Assembly (NCBI GenBank): GCA_017420755.1
Contig: JAFQOG010000009.1
Span: 83,968 to 147,967, forward strand
Source of the DNA: Clostridia bacterium
GTDB taxonomy: Bacteria > Bacillota > Clostridia > Oscillospirales > CAG-272
Direction of reading: 5' to 3'
DNA length: 64,000 nt
The notes under the pieces are model-generated. The model searched no databases and had not been told where the DNA came from. It saw only the letters and a list, made by a program, of their open reading frames with translations. Both the position numbers and the translations under genes were made by a program. Positions within the stretch are counted from its first letter, which is position 1, and every line of letters begins with the position of its first letter. Of the stretch, positions 47,055-56,104 are shown piece by piece.

Positions 47055-49454
47055 TTACCAAACGTGAATATCTCCGTTTACATATCTCCAATAATTGCCA
47101 TTTTCTTGTGGCTCTTCTTCACTATACCAAAAATAAATGCATTTTCCGTTCCAGTCATCTGCCCAGCCACTTGGCTTTTGGGTTGCTTTACAGTAAATTC
47201 TTACATTGTCACAGCCGTAAAATGTACCATTTCCTAATAGCGTATCGACAGACTCAGGAATAACCACAATCTTTAGTGATTTGCACTTATAAAATGCAAG
47301 TCCACCGATTTTGCTAACCGAATCAGGAAGAATTGCTGCTTTTATGCCACTTCCATGAAATGCGCTATAGCCAATTTCTTTAAGTCCAAATGGGAAATCT
47401 ACATTTGATAGAATTGTGCAGTATTCAAACGCATTATCACCTATTTTAGTTAGAGTTTCGGGCAATTTTATAGATTCAAGTCCATAGCAATAGCTAAATG
47501 CTGCATATCCAATTTCCTCTGTGCCATTTTCAAAGGTCACACTCTTTAAGTGCTTATATCCAGCAAATGCACAATCGCTTACCTTTATTACGCTTGCAGG
47601 AATTACAAGGCTTGTCAAAAGCTCATTTCCAATATAAAGCTCTGCATTTTGTAGCAAATAACGTCCACCGACAAAGCTTATACTGCACCACTCCTGCACA
47701 TTGCCGGAATAGTAAATTTGCTGCTCCGAGGGGTAAAATACATCAACACCGATCTCAGTTAAGCTTTTTGGAAGTGTGATTTTACTTATGTTTTTACAGT
47801 ATGCAAACGCACTGTTATTTATTTTCGTTATACCCTCAGAAAGCTCAACGCTTTCAATTGAGCTAATGCCATAAAAGGCGCTTTTCTTAATTTCCGTCAC
47901 GGTTTCTGGAATTTTAAGCTCCTTTACAAGCTCGCCGTTGAAATATAGCTCTTTTCCGAAATATGCGAAATATTCTCTGCCATTTTCTTCGAAATAAACG
48001 CTACAAAGGAATATACGGTCGCCCATTTCGATGGTGCACCAGTCTTCAAGCTCTCCAAGATAATTCACCTTGCTTAAATATTGGTTTGCAAATGCTTCTC
48101 TCTTTATCTCGGTTATACTGCTTGGAAGCTCAATTTCTGTTGCGCCTGTGTTTGAAAAGGCTTCTATTCCTATCGTGGAAACGCCCTCGGATATGGTGAT
48201 TTTTTTAATTGAGCCAATGTTTGAAAATTGGAAATTGCCTATTTCCCTTACGCTTGATGGAACTACAAGCTCGCTTACAAGCTCACCATTAAAGTACAGG
48301 CTTATCCCATTTGCATAACAGAATGGGTTCCCTGAAAGGTCGATTTTGCACCAGTCTTCCACATCGCCTAAATAGTATATATTTATATACTCTTGAAAAT
48401 AAGCAATCGCGCGTTGGTCTATATAGGTTATACTGCTTGGGATTACAAGGTCAAGCATTGTTTCTGCCAAAAAGCCAACGTCAATGGCTCTTTTTCCGAT
48501 AGCTGTAACAGGCAATCCGTTATATGTGTCCGGTATAACTATTTTGGGGTATTTTAGTTCATGTCCCTCAAACATAATTGAAACATGCTCATAGTTAAAC
48601 ACATCTGTCAATGTATATTCATTTGTTTCCTCGTTGAGGGTGAATTTTAGCCCTTGAATTTCCGTTGCATCCTTATTACATATGGTGCAAACAAAATCCT
48701 CATTATATTTATGACCGAGAGGCGGGGTTGTTTTGTGGTTTTCCTCGTATGAGCAAGCTGAGCAGCTTTGGTAAAGCTCATATCCAGCTTCCGAGCAGGT
48801 TGGCTCCTTTGGCATATGAACGATATATTTGTGGTCCGCAAGTGGAAGCTTTTCACTCGCTACTAACACATCGCCACATCTTTCACATTCTATACCCTCG
48901 GTATAACCGTTTTTTGTACAGGTTGAAGCCTTTTCGGGAATGGTCACCCAGCTGTGACCAAGCGCTTTTATTTTTTCTTGCTTTAATGGAACCTCACTAC
49001 AGTTTTCGCATTTAACGCCATCAGTCCAGCCATCAAGCTCACATGTTGGGGCAGTTCCTTCAACGGTAACCCATTTGTGCCCTGTCGCTCTTATTCTTAC
49101 AGGAGAAATAAAAACCTCCTTGCAAATAGAACACATTTTTCCCTCAGTAAAGCCATCCTCAGTACAGGTAACAGCCTTTGCAGGAATATAGCCTATGGTA
49201 TGAACGCACTCTGCCGGCTCGGACACTGTCTCTTCACTCTTATCTGTTTCGTCTTTAGACTGCGTTTCGCTTTCGCTATTATTCTCTGATCCATTAGCAA
49301 TCAAATCCGTTGAGGAGCTCACTGCTTCGGTCATAGTATCAGAGCCTTCCTCTATGTCAGAGCTCTCATCGGCACCTGTGTTCTTGCCACAGCCACATAA
49401 AAGCAATAACCCTAAAATTATGACAAATATAAACATTAAATAACTCTTTTTCAT
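47055..49454 (-). CDS. BspA-type LRR lipoprotein with CxxC repeats, 799 residues
   Basis: Lipoprotein signal peptide with the lipobox near Cys22, a Ser/Thr/Glu/Asp-rich linker (about 30-85), four to five cysteine repeats (CSICKEVF, CENCSEV, CERCGDV, CSACSYEE, CTICNK; about 86-265), divergent BspA/LRR_5 repeats (about 300-745) interspersed with NYLGELEDWC-type segments, and a C-terminal Trp-rich module (YWYSE-type) shared with the 3821-8920 protein. AGGAGG precedes the ATG. LRR copies are more diverged than in the first BspA protein, suggesting an older array. Probably surface exposed; ligand unknown. Confidence 0.9.
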   Translation of the reverse strand: MKKSYLMFIFVIILGLLLLCGCGKNTGADESSDIEEGSDTMTEAVSSSTDLIANGSENNSESETQSKDETDKSEETVSEPAECVHTIGYIPAKAVTCTEDGFTEGKMCSICKEVFISPVRIRATGHKWVTVEGTAPTCELDGWTDGVKCENCSEVPLKQEKIKALGHSWVTIPEKASTCTKNGYTEGIECERCGDVLVASEKLPLADHKYIVHMPKEPTCSEAGYELYQSCSACSYEENHKTTPPLGHKYNEDFVCTICNKDATEIQGLKFTLNEETNEYTLTDVFNYEHVSIMFEGHELKYPKIVIPDTYNGLPVTAIGKRAIDVGFLAETMLDLVIPSSITYIDQRAIAYFQEYINIYYLGDVEDWCKIDLSGNPFCYANGISLYFNGELVSELVVPSSVREIGNFQFSNIGSIKKITISEGVSTIGIEAFSNTGATEIELPSSITEIKREAFANQYLSKVNYLGELEDWCTIEMGDRIFLCSVYFEENGREYFAYFGKELYFNGELVKELKIPETVTEIKKSAFYGISSIESVELSEGITKINNSAFAYCKNISKITLPKSLTEIGVDVFYPSEQQIYYSGNVQEWCSISFVGGRYLLQNAELYIGNELLTSLVIPASVIKVSDCAFAGYKHLKSVTFENGTEEIGYAAFSYCYGLESIKLPETLTKIGDNAFEYCTILSNVDFPFGLKEIGYSAFHGSGIKAAILPDSVSKIGGLAFYKCKSLKIVVIPESVDTLLGNGTFYGCDNVRIYCKATQKPSGWADDWNGKCIYFWYSEEEPQENGNYWRYVNGDIHVW

Positions 49455-49552
49455 AGCAGTTTCCTCCTATCTGTGCTTTCATTCATTAAGACGAATTCTT
49501 TTTGCCTAAGGTTACAAAGTAAGGCAAAAAGCCTTATCTATCCCCCAATTTT

Positions 49553-49582
49553 ATTTTATCACTCTAATTTTTGCCGTGTCAA
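49553..49582 (-). promoter_or_regulatory. Promoter of the second BspA-like gene
   Basis: Minus-strand TTGACA (49577-49582), 18-bp spacer, TAAAAT (49553-49558). The roughly 90-nt leader contains a small AAGGC / GCCTT hairpin without a strong T-tail. Confidence 0.75.
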
Positions 49583-49673
49583 TGCATGGTGGAATTTTCC
49601 ATTTTGTCGTCACGAACTTTTCAGAAAACAAACACACCCCTCAACTTTTTGAATTTTAAATACACGTTATTTA

Positions 49674-49702
49674 TTGACAAAGCTCGTGCACAATGATATA
49701 AT
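49674..49702 (+). promoter_or_regulatory. Promoter of the ECF S-component pair
   Basis: TTGACA (49674-49679), 17-bp spacer, TATAAT (49697-49702): consensus. Confidence 0.9.
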
Positions 49703-49735
49703 AGAATATTATATGCTGTGTAGTTGGAGGACCTT

Positions 49736-50413
49736 ATGGAACAAAAAAAGATGGCGCTTTCAAATGCCATAATTTTAACAAGTATTCTTTCCTTGCTTGT
49801 TATCGCACTTCAAATAATAGGATATTTTACAGTTGAGCTTGAAATTTTCACCATCGCTCTTGCTCTTATTCCTATTTGCTTAGGAGCTTTTTATGGTGGC
49901 CCTTATGTTGGCATGATTTTAGGCGGCGTTTTTGCTGTAACGACACTTTGTCTGCCCTCTTCTTGGGAGCTTTTAAAGGCTGACGCATTTGCTACTGTTG
50001 TTATTTTTTTGGCAAAGGGTATTCTTTCCGGATACTTAGCAGGCTTGGTTTTTGGACTCCTTACACGTGTTAATAAGATTTTTGCATCTTTCCTTGGCGC
50101 TACTGCTTCCTGCCTTGTTAATACCTTTGTTTATTTGTTTGGCTCAATCATGCTTATGACAGATGACATTACAATAATATCAGGTAGCGATGCCTCTGGA
50201 TTTAAAGTAAGCGCATATTGGTTTTGGAGCAACGCTTCTGCCAACTTTATTTTCGAATTTGCGCTTACAATTTTTATTGCACCACTAATCTTTTTGGCAA
50301 TAGAATATCTTCGTCGCTTCATACGCAAAAAATATATGAAGAATAAAAGGCATCGTTATCATCGTCGCCCTCACTATATTGAAAAGAGCGAGAATAACGA
50401 TATAAGGCACTAA
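49736..50413 (+). CDS. ECF transporter S component (first of tandem pair)
   Basis: A 225-residue, six-helix membrane protein with the alanine-rich N terminus and a GAFYGGPYVGMILGGVFAV segment (about 50-68) typical of ECF substrate-binding subunits, and a basic, histidine-rich cytoplasmic tail (KNKRHRYHRR, about 202-211). S components bind vitamins or metals and use a shared EcfAA'T module, absent here (group II). A TTG at 49724 lies inside the Shine-Dalgarno, so ATG 49736 is used. The substrate is not identifiable; no riboswitch lies upstream. Confidence 0.75.
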   Translation: MEQKKMALSNAIILTSILSLLVIALQIIGYFTVELEIFTIALALIPICLGAFYGGPYVGMILGGVFAVTTLCLPSSWELLKADAFATVVIFLAKGILSGYLAGLVFGLLTRVNKIFASFLGATASCLVNTFVYLFGSIMLMTDDITIISGSDASGFKVSAYWFWSNASANFIFEFALTIFIAPLIFLAIEYLRRFIRKKYMKNKRHRYHRRPHYIEKSENNDIRH

Positions 50414-50437
50414 TTTGTTATTTAAGGAAGTGATATT

Positions 50438-51013
50438 TTGAAATCTAAAGCTTCAACTAAACTGCTTGTTACTTTGGCAGTTTTAACTGCTCTTGTTGCT
50501 TGTCTTGCCTATTTTGGCGGATTCATTAAAATCGGACTTGCTTCAATTTCATTAACCTTAGTTCCCGTTGTTATAGGCGCTGCCCTTTGTGGCCCTTGGT
50601 CGGGTGCTTGGCTTGGTTTTGTTGCTGGCGCAGTTTTCTTCTTAACTCCAGACGCTGCATTTTGGCTTGGCATGAATATCCCTGGAACAATTATTATTGT
50701 TTTGCTCAAGGGTTTCTTAGCAGGACTTGCCGCTGGCTTTATTTACAAGCTTCTTAAAAACGTAAATCAGTATTTGGCTGTTATAGTCAGCGCGATTGTG
50801 TGCCCCGTTGTCAACACAGGAATATTCCTTATCGGCACTCGCTTGTTCTTCTGGGATTTTGTTACATCCTCGGCAAGCGGCTCAGGCAAAAGCGTTTTAG
50901 GCTTTATCATCGTTTCACTCGTTAGCATCAACTTTGTTTTCGAGCTTCTCGTTAACATTGTTTTGAGTCCATCAATTTTAAAGCTTCTGAATTTAGCGAG
51001 AAAATCAAATTAA
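50438..51013 (+). CDS. ECF transporter S component (second of tandem pair)
   Basis: A 191-residue, six-helix protein related to its upstream neighbour: ISLTLVPVVIGAALCGPWSGAWLGFVAGA (around residues 36-64) aligns with the corresponding part of the first S component. The start is TTG 50438 with AAGGAAG 8-9 nt upstream; no ATG is suitably placed. It lies 24 bp downstream of the first gene, in one operon. Tandem S components suggest gene duplication, with possible divergence in substrate. A bidirectional terminator follows. Confidence 0.78.
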   Translation: MKSKASTKLLVTLAVLTALVACLAYFGGFIKIGLASISLTLVPVVIGAALCGPWSGAWLGFVAGAVFFLTPDAAFWLGMNIPGTIIIVLLKGFLAGLAAGFIYKLLKNVNQYLAVIVSAIVCPVVNTGIFLIGTRLFFWDFVTSSASGSGKSVLGFIIVSLVSINFVFELLVNIVLSPSILKLLNLARKSN

Positions 51014-51044
51014 AAAAGCACCCAATTGGGTGCTTTTATTTTTT
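51012..51044. terminator. Bidirectional terminator
   Basis: AAAAGCACCC / GGGTGCTTTT stem, AATT loop, between the convergent ECF and Liv operons. Confidence 0.9.
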
Positions 51045-51047
51045 ATA

Positions 51048-51758
51048 TTAACCGCCGAGGTATGCCTTTTTAACCATTTCGCTCTCGGATAGCTCCTTGC
51101 CTGTTCCCGATAGAACTATTTCGCCGTTTTCAAGAACATATGCACGGTCAGAAATTGCAAGCGACTTACCGGCATTTTGCTCAACAAGCAAAATTGTGGT
51201 GCCGTCCTTGTTGATTTCCTTGATAATATCAAACACTTGGTCAACCAAAAGTGGAGAAAGTCCCATTGATGGTTCATCAAGCATTAAAAGCTTTGGATGG
51301 CTCATTATCGCACGTCCCATAGCAAGCATTTGCTGTTCTCCTCCCGAAAGAGTTCCCGCAATTTGGTTCTTACGCTCGAAAAGTCTTGGGAATCGAGTGT
51401 AAACAGATTCAATATCTGCCTTAAAGCTCGATTTATCCTTCATCGAGTATGCACCCATCAAAAGGTTTTCATAAACTGAAAGCTCCTGGAAGATACGTCT
51501 GCCCTCTGGAACTTGAGTCATACCGAGCTTAACAATTTTGTGGCAAGGGATTTTGGTTATATCCTGTCCGTTAAAAAGAACCTTGCCTGATTTTTTAGGA
51601 ATAAGACCAACGGTGCTTTGCATTGTTGTTGTCTTTCCTGCTCCGTTTGCACCGATAAGTGTTACGATTTCGCCCTCGTTAACCTCAAAGCTGATACCCT
51701 TTATGGCACGAATAACGCCATAATTTACTTCTAAATCATGTACCTCAAGTAGCGCCAT
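51048..51758 (-). CDS. livF: Branched-chain amino-acid-type ABC transporter ATPase LivF
   Basis: A 236-residue ATPase with Walker A LIGANGAGKTTTMQS (about 36-50), VPEGRRIFQELSVYENL (the LivF-typical segment), signature LSGGEQQMLAMGRA, Walker B LLMLDEPSMGLSP and VEQNA for the H-loop region. It partners LivG to energise uptake through LivHM. It is last in the operon, 2 bp after livG. The HAAT family takes leucine/isoleucine/valine, but also urea or other amides, so the substrate is open. Confidence 0.93.
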   Translation of the reverse strand: MALLEVHDLEVNYGVIRAIKGISFEVNEGEIVTLIGANGAGKTTTMQSTVGLIPKKSGKVLFNGQDITKIPCHKIVKLGMTQVPEGRRIFQELSVYENLLMGAYSMKDKSSFKADIESVYTRFPRLFERKNQIAGTLSGGEQQMLAMGRAIMSHPKLLMLDEPSMGLSPLLVDQVFDIIKEINKDGTTILLVEQNAGKSLAISDRAYVLENGEIVLSGTGKELSESEMVKKAYLGG

Positions 51759-51760
51759 AA

Positions 51761-52609
51761 TTATCCTCCTATATACGCTTTAATAACCTCTGGGTTGTTA
51801 AGCGCTTCCTTTGTGTTGCCTTCGGTCAATACTGTACCGAAGTTTAATACAGTGATTCTGTCGCAAAGACCAGATACAAACTTCATATCGTGCTCGATAA
51901 GCAAAATTGTCATATCAAAGTTGTCGCGAATATATTTGATGGTATTAACTAAGTCCTCGGTTTCATTTGGGTTCATACCCGCTGCTGGCTCGTCAAGCAA
52001 TAGAAGCTTTGGATTTGTTGCAAGCGCACGCGCAATTTCAAGCTTTCTCTGCTTACCATAAGGTAGGTTGCAAGCCAAATTGTTTCTTTCATCCAAAAGA
52101 CCAAAGATATCAAGCAGCTCCTTTGCTCTTTTTCTCATTGCCTTTTCAATCTTGAAGTGTCGAGGCAAACGGAAAATAGATTCAAAAAGCGTGCATTTAT
52201 ATTCAGGCTGATTGGAAAGGCCTACCATAACATTTCTAACAACTGACATATTGTTGAAAAGACGAATGTTTTGGAAGGTGCGGGCAAAGCCCATATGGTT
52301 GATTTTATCCTGTGGAAGGCCTGTTAGGTCCTTGCCGTTTAGATAAAATGAGCCTGTTGTTGGCTGATATACGCCTGTTAAAAGGTTAAATACTGTGGTT
52401 TTACCAGCTCCATTTGGACCGATAAGACCATAAATTTCGTTTTTCTTGATTTTTAAGTTGACATTTTGTGCAGCCTTCAATCCACCAAAGGTGATGCCGA
52501 GGTCCCTTGTTTCAAGAACATATTCACTCTCAATATCTACTCTTTTGTGTGATTTTTTAAGGATTTTGGTATTAAAAAATGTCTTGATTTTATCTGCAAA
52601 TTTAGCCAT
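51761..52609 (-). CDS. livG: Branched-chain amino-acid-type ABC transporter ATPase LivG
   Basis: A 282-residue ATPase with an N-terminal extension of about 28 residues, Walker A LIGPNGAGKTTVFNL (about 62-76), GFARTFQNIRLFNNMSVVRNVMVG (LivG-typical), a variant signature LPYGKQRKLEIARAL, Walker B LLLLDEPAAGMNP and LIEHDMKFV. The LPYG in place of LSGG is normal for LivG. Its start overlaps the livM stop by 1 bp. Confidence 0.93.
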   Translation of the reverse strand: MAKFADKIKTFFNTKILKKSHKRVDIESEYVLETRDLGITFGGLKAAQNVNLKIKKNEIYGLIGPNGAGKTTVFNLLTGVYQPTTGSFYLNGKDLTGLPQDKINHMGFARTFQNIRLFNNMSVVRNVMVGLSNQPEYKCTLFESIFRLPRHFKIEKAMRKRAKELLDIFGLLDERNNLACNLPYGKQRKLEIARALATNPKLLLLDEPAAGMNPNETEDLVNTIKYIRDNFDMTILLIEHDMKFVSGLCDRITVLNFGTVLTEGNTKEALNNPEVIKAYIGG

Positions 52610-53754
52610 TATTTATTACCTCCTCGCTCACCAATGTCTGCACTGTTATCGCCTGTGTTGTCAATAACAACGTCGGTTGAGAGAACCTCGTTCATCTCAA
52701 TCTTGGTAGGTACAACATCCCATCTTGCCGCGTCGCCCTTATCCTTTGCAGGATTGTGCTTAGGCTTGAAGATTTTTGCCCAAAGGTTTTTACCGTTATA
52801 TTTTTCACGGAAGCCCTTAAGCGCTGGTGCGTTTCTATAAATAACAAGAACGATAAGCACGATAGCGTAAATAAGGTCCTTTGCAATAGCGAAATCGCCA
52901 CCAAGCTTTGTTTGAAGCACGTTGTTTAAGGTAGTAATCAATATAGCCGACAAAATCGAGCCGTTTATTGTCATACCACCGAGAACGACGATTACAAGTA
53001 TTTCAATTGAATAGTTGTAGTCAAAGGTTTTTGCCTGTAGGGTTTGTTGGCTAAAGCTATATAAAACGCCTGCAAAGCCTGCAAATACTGCAGAAATAAC
53101 AAATCCCATAAGCTTATATTTAGTTACATTTATGCCTGTTGCTTTAGCTGCAATTTCATTATCACGAATAGCGGTGATTGCACGTCCGTGCTTACTCTTT
53201 ACTACATTTTGAATAACAAAAATAGTAAAAATAACTACAACGGCACCAATTGCAAAAAGCATGAATCTTGTATCTCTTTTTGTGGTAAATGAAGGAGTTT
53301 TTAGTCCCATTTGACCACCTAAGAAATCGGTGTTTTCAATAACATTCTTTACAATTTCGCCAAACGCGAGAGTAACAATTGCTAAGTAGTCTCCTCTTAA
53401 TCTAAGTGCTGGAAGACCAACAATAAATCCACAAATACCGGCAGAAAGACCGCCAACGACAAGAGCAAGAATAACTGTTACTATGTTCGTTCCACCTAAA
53501 GAGGTTGAAAGTAGTACCGCAAGCTTACCACCAACATAAGCGCCTATACACATAAATCCAGCGTGGCCAAGTGAAAGCTCGCCCAATGAGCCAACAACCA
53601 TGTTAAGAGAAACCGCAAGGATTACAGCGATAACGCATTGCTCAAGAAGTGCTGAGAAGGTACCGGGAATTGCACCAATCGCACCCATAATAGTCATTAT
53701 AATGGCAAAGGTGGCAATAAGAGCAAGGCTTAAATAATTCTTTACAAATTTCAT
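52609..53754 (-). CDS. livM: Branched-chain amino-acid-type ABC transporter permease LivM
   Basis: A 381-residue permease with about 8-10 helices. It has GELSLGHAGFMCIGAYVGG (about 57-75), LRGDYLAIVTLAFGEI (about 116-131) and the coupling-loop sequence RDNEIAAKATGINVTKYKL (about 198-216), all LivM hallmarks. The C-terminal tail (about 320-381), charged and Asp/Asn-rich, is longer than typical. It overlaps livH and livG by 1 bp each. Confidence 0.93.
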   Translation of the reverse strand: MKFVKNYLSLALIATFAIIMTIMGAIGAIPGTFSALLEQCVIAVILAVSLNMVVGSLGELSLGHAGFMCIGAYVGGKLAVLLSTSLGGTNIVTVILALVVGGLSAGICGFIVGLPALRLRGDYLAIVTLAFGEIVKNVIENTDFLGGQMGLKTPSFTTKRDTRFMLFAIGAVVVIFTIFVIQNVVKSKHGRAITAIRDNEIAAKATGINVTKYKLMGFVISAVFAGFAGVLYSFSQQTLQAKTFDYNYSIEILVIVVLGGMTINGSILSAILITTLNNVLQTKLGGDFAIAKDLIYAIVLIVLVIYRNAPALKGFREKYNGKNLWAKIFKPKHNPAKDKGDAARWDVVPTKIEMNEVLSTDVVIDNTGDNSADIGERGGNK

Positions 53755-54650
53755 TATACCTTCTCCCTTCTCTTTTTGCCAAGGATACCCGTAGGCTTAA
53801 CCAAAAGCACGATAATAAGAATTGAGAATTCGATTGCAACAGTATAGCTGCCAAGGCCAAACATTTGGGCAAAGCATTCAATAAAGCCAAGTGCAATACC
53901 ACCAACCATAGCGCCGGGGATTGAACCGATACCACCGATAACGGCAGCAGTGAACGCCTTAATGCCAGGGAGTGATCCCATATTAACCTCAAACTTTTGT
54001 CCATCAAGCATCATAAGTGTGCTCGCAAGCGCAGCGAGTGCCGAGCCAATTGCAAATGTAATCATAATAATAACATTCACGTTAATGCCCATAAGCTGTG
54101 CGGCGCCCTTGTCCTCTGAAACTGCGACCATTGCGCGTCCTGTTTTTGTACGCTTAACAAATAGTGTAAGTCCAACCATAACCAATAATGCGCAAACAAG
54201 AGTAATAATGGTTGAAAGCTTCAAGTTGAACGAGCCGATAGTAATAATACCTCCACGATGTGTTTCGAGGAATTTTGGGAATAGTTTTTCAAAAAGCTCG
54301 TTTAGCTTTGGATTAGGACCGGCGATAATTTGTGCTAAGCTTTGAAGCAAATAGCTAACTCCAATTGCCGTGATAAGAACAGCAAGTGGGGATGCACCAC
54401 GAAGTGGCTTATATGCAATTTTCTCGATAAAAATACCAAAAACTGCGCAGAAAAGCACAGCCGCGATAATTGCGGCTATTGGATTTATAGGGAGAAATAG
54501 TAAAATCATATAAGCGCCAACCATGATAATATCGCCATGTGCAAAGTTAAGCATTTTAGCAATACCATAAACCATGGTATAGCCAAGAGCTATCATAGCA
54601 TAAATACCACCAACGCTAAAGCCGTTGATTATTGTTTCTAAAAATTTCAT
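53754..54650 (-). CDS. livH: Branched-chain amino-acid-type ABC transporter permease LivH
   Basis: A 298-residue permease with FSVGGIYAMIALGYTMVYGIAKMLNFAHGDIIM at the N terminus (about 10-42), RPLRGASPLAVLI-type coupling segment (KPLRGASPL, about 77-85) and GGIGSIPGAMVGGIALG near the C terminus. It follows the binding-protein gene after a 67-bp gap containing a stable hairpin. It overlaps livM by 1 bp. Confidence 0.94.
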   Translation of the reverse strand: MKFLETIINGFSVGGIYAMIALGYTMVYGIAKMLNFAHGDIIMVGAYMILLFLPINPIAAIIAAVLFCAVFGIFIEKIAYKPLRGASPLAVLITAIGVSYLLQSLAQIIAGPNPKLNELFEKLFPKFLETHRGGIITIGSFNLKLSTIITLVCALLVMVGLTLFVKRTKTGRAMVAVSEDKGAAQLMGINVNVIIMITFAIGSALAALASTLMMLDGQKFEVNMGSLPGIKAFTAAVIGGIGSIPGAMVGGIALGFIECFAQMFGLGSYTVAIEFSILIIVLLVKPTGILGKKRREKV

Positions 54651-54675
54651 TTTTAATTCCTTTTAGAAAATAAGT

Positions 54676-54703
54676 TTTGCCGACGAAAAAAGCGTCGGCA
54701 AAG
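54676..54703 (-). terminator. Intergenic hairpin between the binding-protein and permease genes
   Basis: TTTGCCGACG / CGTCGGCAAA stem with a T-rich loop. On the minus strand it is followed by AAAACTT, not a T-run, so it is more likely an mRNA-stabilising or partial-termination element keeping the binding protein in excess. Confidence 0.55.
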
Positions 54704-54717
54704 CTATTTAGTTTTGA

Positions 54718-55926
54718 TTATTTTGTTACTTCCTTAACAGTGTATGAAACTGGAGTCTTATTAACGTGTCCGTTTGTTGCTTTACCGTTTACATCTGTCC
54801 AAGTAATTGTTGACTTACCGTCTGCCTCAGGAGCACCAGTGATACCTCTAAACTTGAAGTCCTTGTTATCAAATACACTCTTTAAGATTTCGCAAAGGTC
54901 AGCTGGAGCAATGTTTGTTGGAACCTCCTCGCCATTTGCGATTGCAAAGTTGATAGCATCATAAATTGCATATACACAGTCGTATGCAGCTGCGCCGAAT
55001 TGGTTAAGTGGAGCATCTGCGCCATACTTAGCCTTGTATGCATCAATGTATGTTTTAGCTGCGCCCTCTGTTGTGTTAGAATTGAAATGTGAGAGGTAAG
55101 AAACGCCTTGTGTGATTGCTTTGATGTCAAAGCCTTCAACTGCGTCAATACCATCAAGACCATCGCAACCATAGTAAATTGCATCTGCCTTAACTATACC
55201 ATTGCCCTGCTTCATAAAGAGAGCTGCTGGATCGTAGTAGATAGGCATAAAGATTACATCACAGTCCTTAAGAGTGGAAACTTGTTGTGTGAAGCTTGTT
55301 GCTGTTGAATCGTCAAATGAAGCCATAACTGGTGTGCCGAATGACTTGTCAAGAGCTGCAACGAAGTTGTTCTTAATACCAACTGAATAGTCGTCGTCTG
55401 CCTTGAAGAAGACACCAACCTTCTTGCCTGCATATTGAGCGTTGAATACCTTTGCTGAAGCTGTACCTTGGTCAGAGTCAGCAAAGCACATTTGGTAACC
55501 ATTTGCATATTCAGGGATTGCATCACCTGTTGCAGATGGTGTCAAGAAGAACACACTGTCTTCGTTTGCATATTCCTTAAATTCAAGACCTGGCTTTGTT
55601 GTTACAGTACCAAGTGATACTTGCATGCCATCTTCAAAAAGGCTTGCGTAGTTTGTTGCAATGTTGTTTGCGTCGTGCTTGTCGTCAAGCATAACAACCT
55701 CGAATTGCATTCCGCCCTTTGCGTTGATTTCTGCAACTGCAAGCTCAGCAGAATTCTTTACTGCGATACCATACATTGCAGCAGGGCCAGTAAGTGGGCC
55801 TGAAAGACCGATTTTGATTTTGTCATTGTTCTTTGCGTAATTCTTTGTTCCACAAGAAGCAAGTGTTGCAACCATGCCGAGGCAAAGAACAACTACAAGA
55901 ATAAGTGATAATACTTTTCTTTTCAT
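54718..55926 (-). CDS. ABC transporter substrate-binding lipoprotein (Liv/HAAT type)
   Basis: A 402-residue lipoprotein: signal peptide with lipobox ending at Cys25, then a type I periplasmic-binding fold with IGLSGPLTGPAAMYGIAVKNSAELAVAEIN (about 38-67, the family signature) and GVFFKADDDYSVGIKNNFVAAL. It presents amino acids or similar ligands to LivHMGF. The in-frame TTG at 55941 lies within the Shine-Dalgarno, so ATG 55926 is used. It is first in the operon. Confidence 0.92.
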   Translation of the reverse strand: MKRKVLSLILVVVLCLGMVATLASCGTKNYAKNNDKIKIGLSGPLTGPAAMYGIAVKNSAELAVAEINAKGGMQFEVVMLDDKHDANNIATNYASLFEDGMQVSLGTVTTKPGLEFKEYANEDSVFFLTPSATGDAIPEYANGYQMCFADSDQGTASAKVFNAQYAGKKVGVFFKADDDYSVGIKNNFVAALDKSFGTPVMASFDDSTATSFTQQVSTLKDCDVIFMPIYYDPAALFMKQGNGIVKADAIYYGCDGLDGIDAVEGFDIKAITQGVSYLSHFNSNTTEGAAKTYIDAYKAKYGADAPLNQFGAAAYDCVYAIYDAINFAIANGEEVPTNIAPADLCEILKSVFDNKDFKFRGITGAPEADGKSTITWTDVNGKATNGHVNKTPVSYTVKEVTK

Positions 55927-55960
55927 TTTTGTTTCCTCCAAAATTAAAAATATTATTCTT

Positions 55961-55989
55961 ATAATATAACTTTTTATCCACTATGTCAA
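55961..55989 (-). promoter_or_regulatory. Promoter of the Liv operon
   Basis: Minus-strand TTGACA (55984-55989), 17-bp spacer, TATTAT (55961-55966). Confidence 0.85.
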
Positions 55990-56063
55990 TAGCTTTTTGA
56001 ATATTTATAGAAAAATGTTTAAAAATTTCACACATTTGTTCGTATTTAGTGTGCACATAGAAG

Positions 56064-56095
56064 AAAATGCCCTCGTTTTGGGCGAGGGCATTTCT
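56064..56095 (-). terminator. Terminator of glnA
   Basis: 11-bp stem AAATGCCCTCG / CGAGGGCATTT on the minus strand, just past the glnA stop. Confidence 0.85.
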
Positions 56096-56104
56096 AACTC
56101 TATA

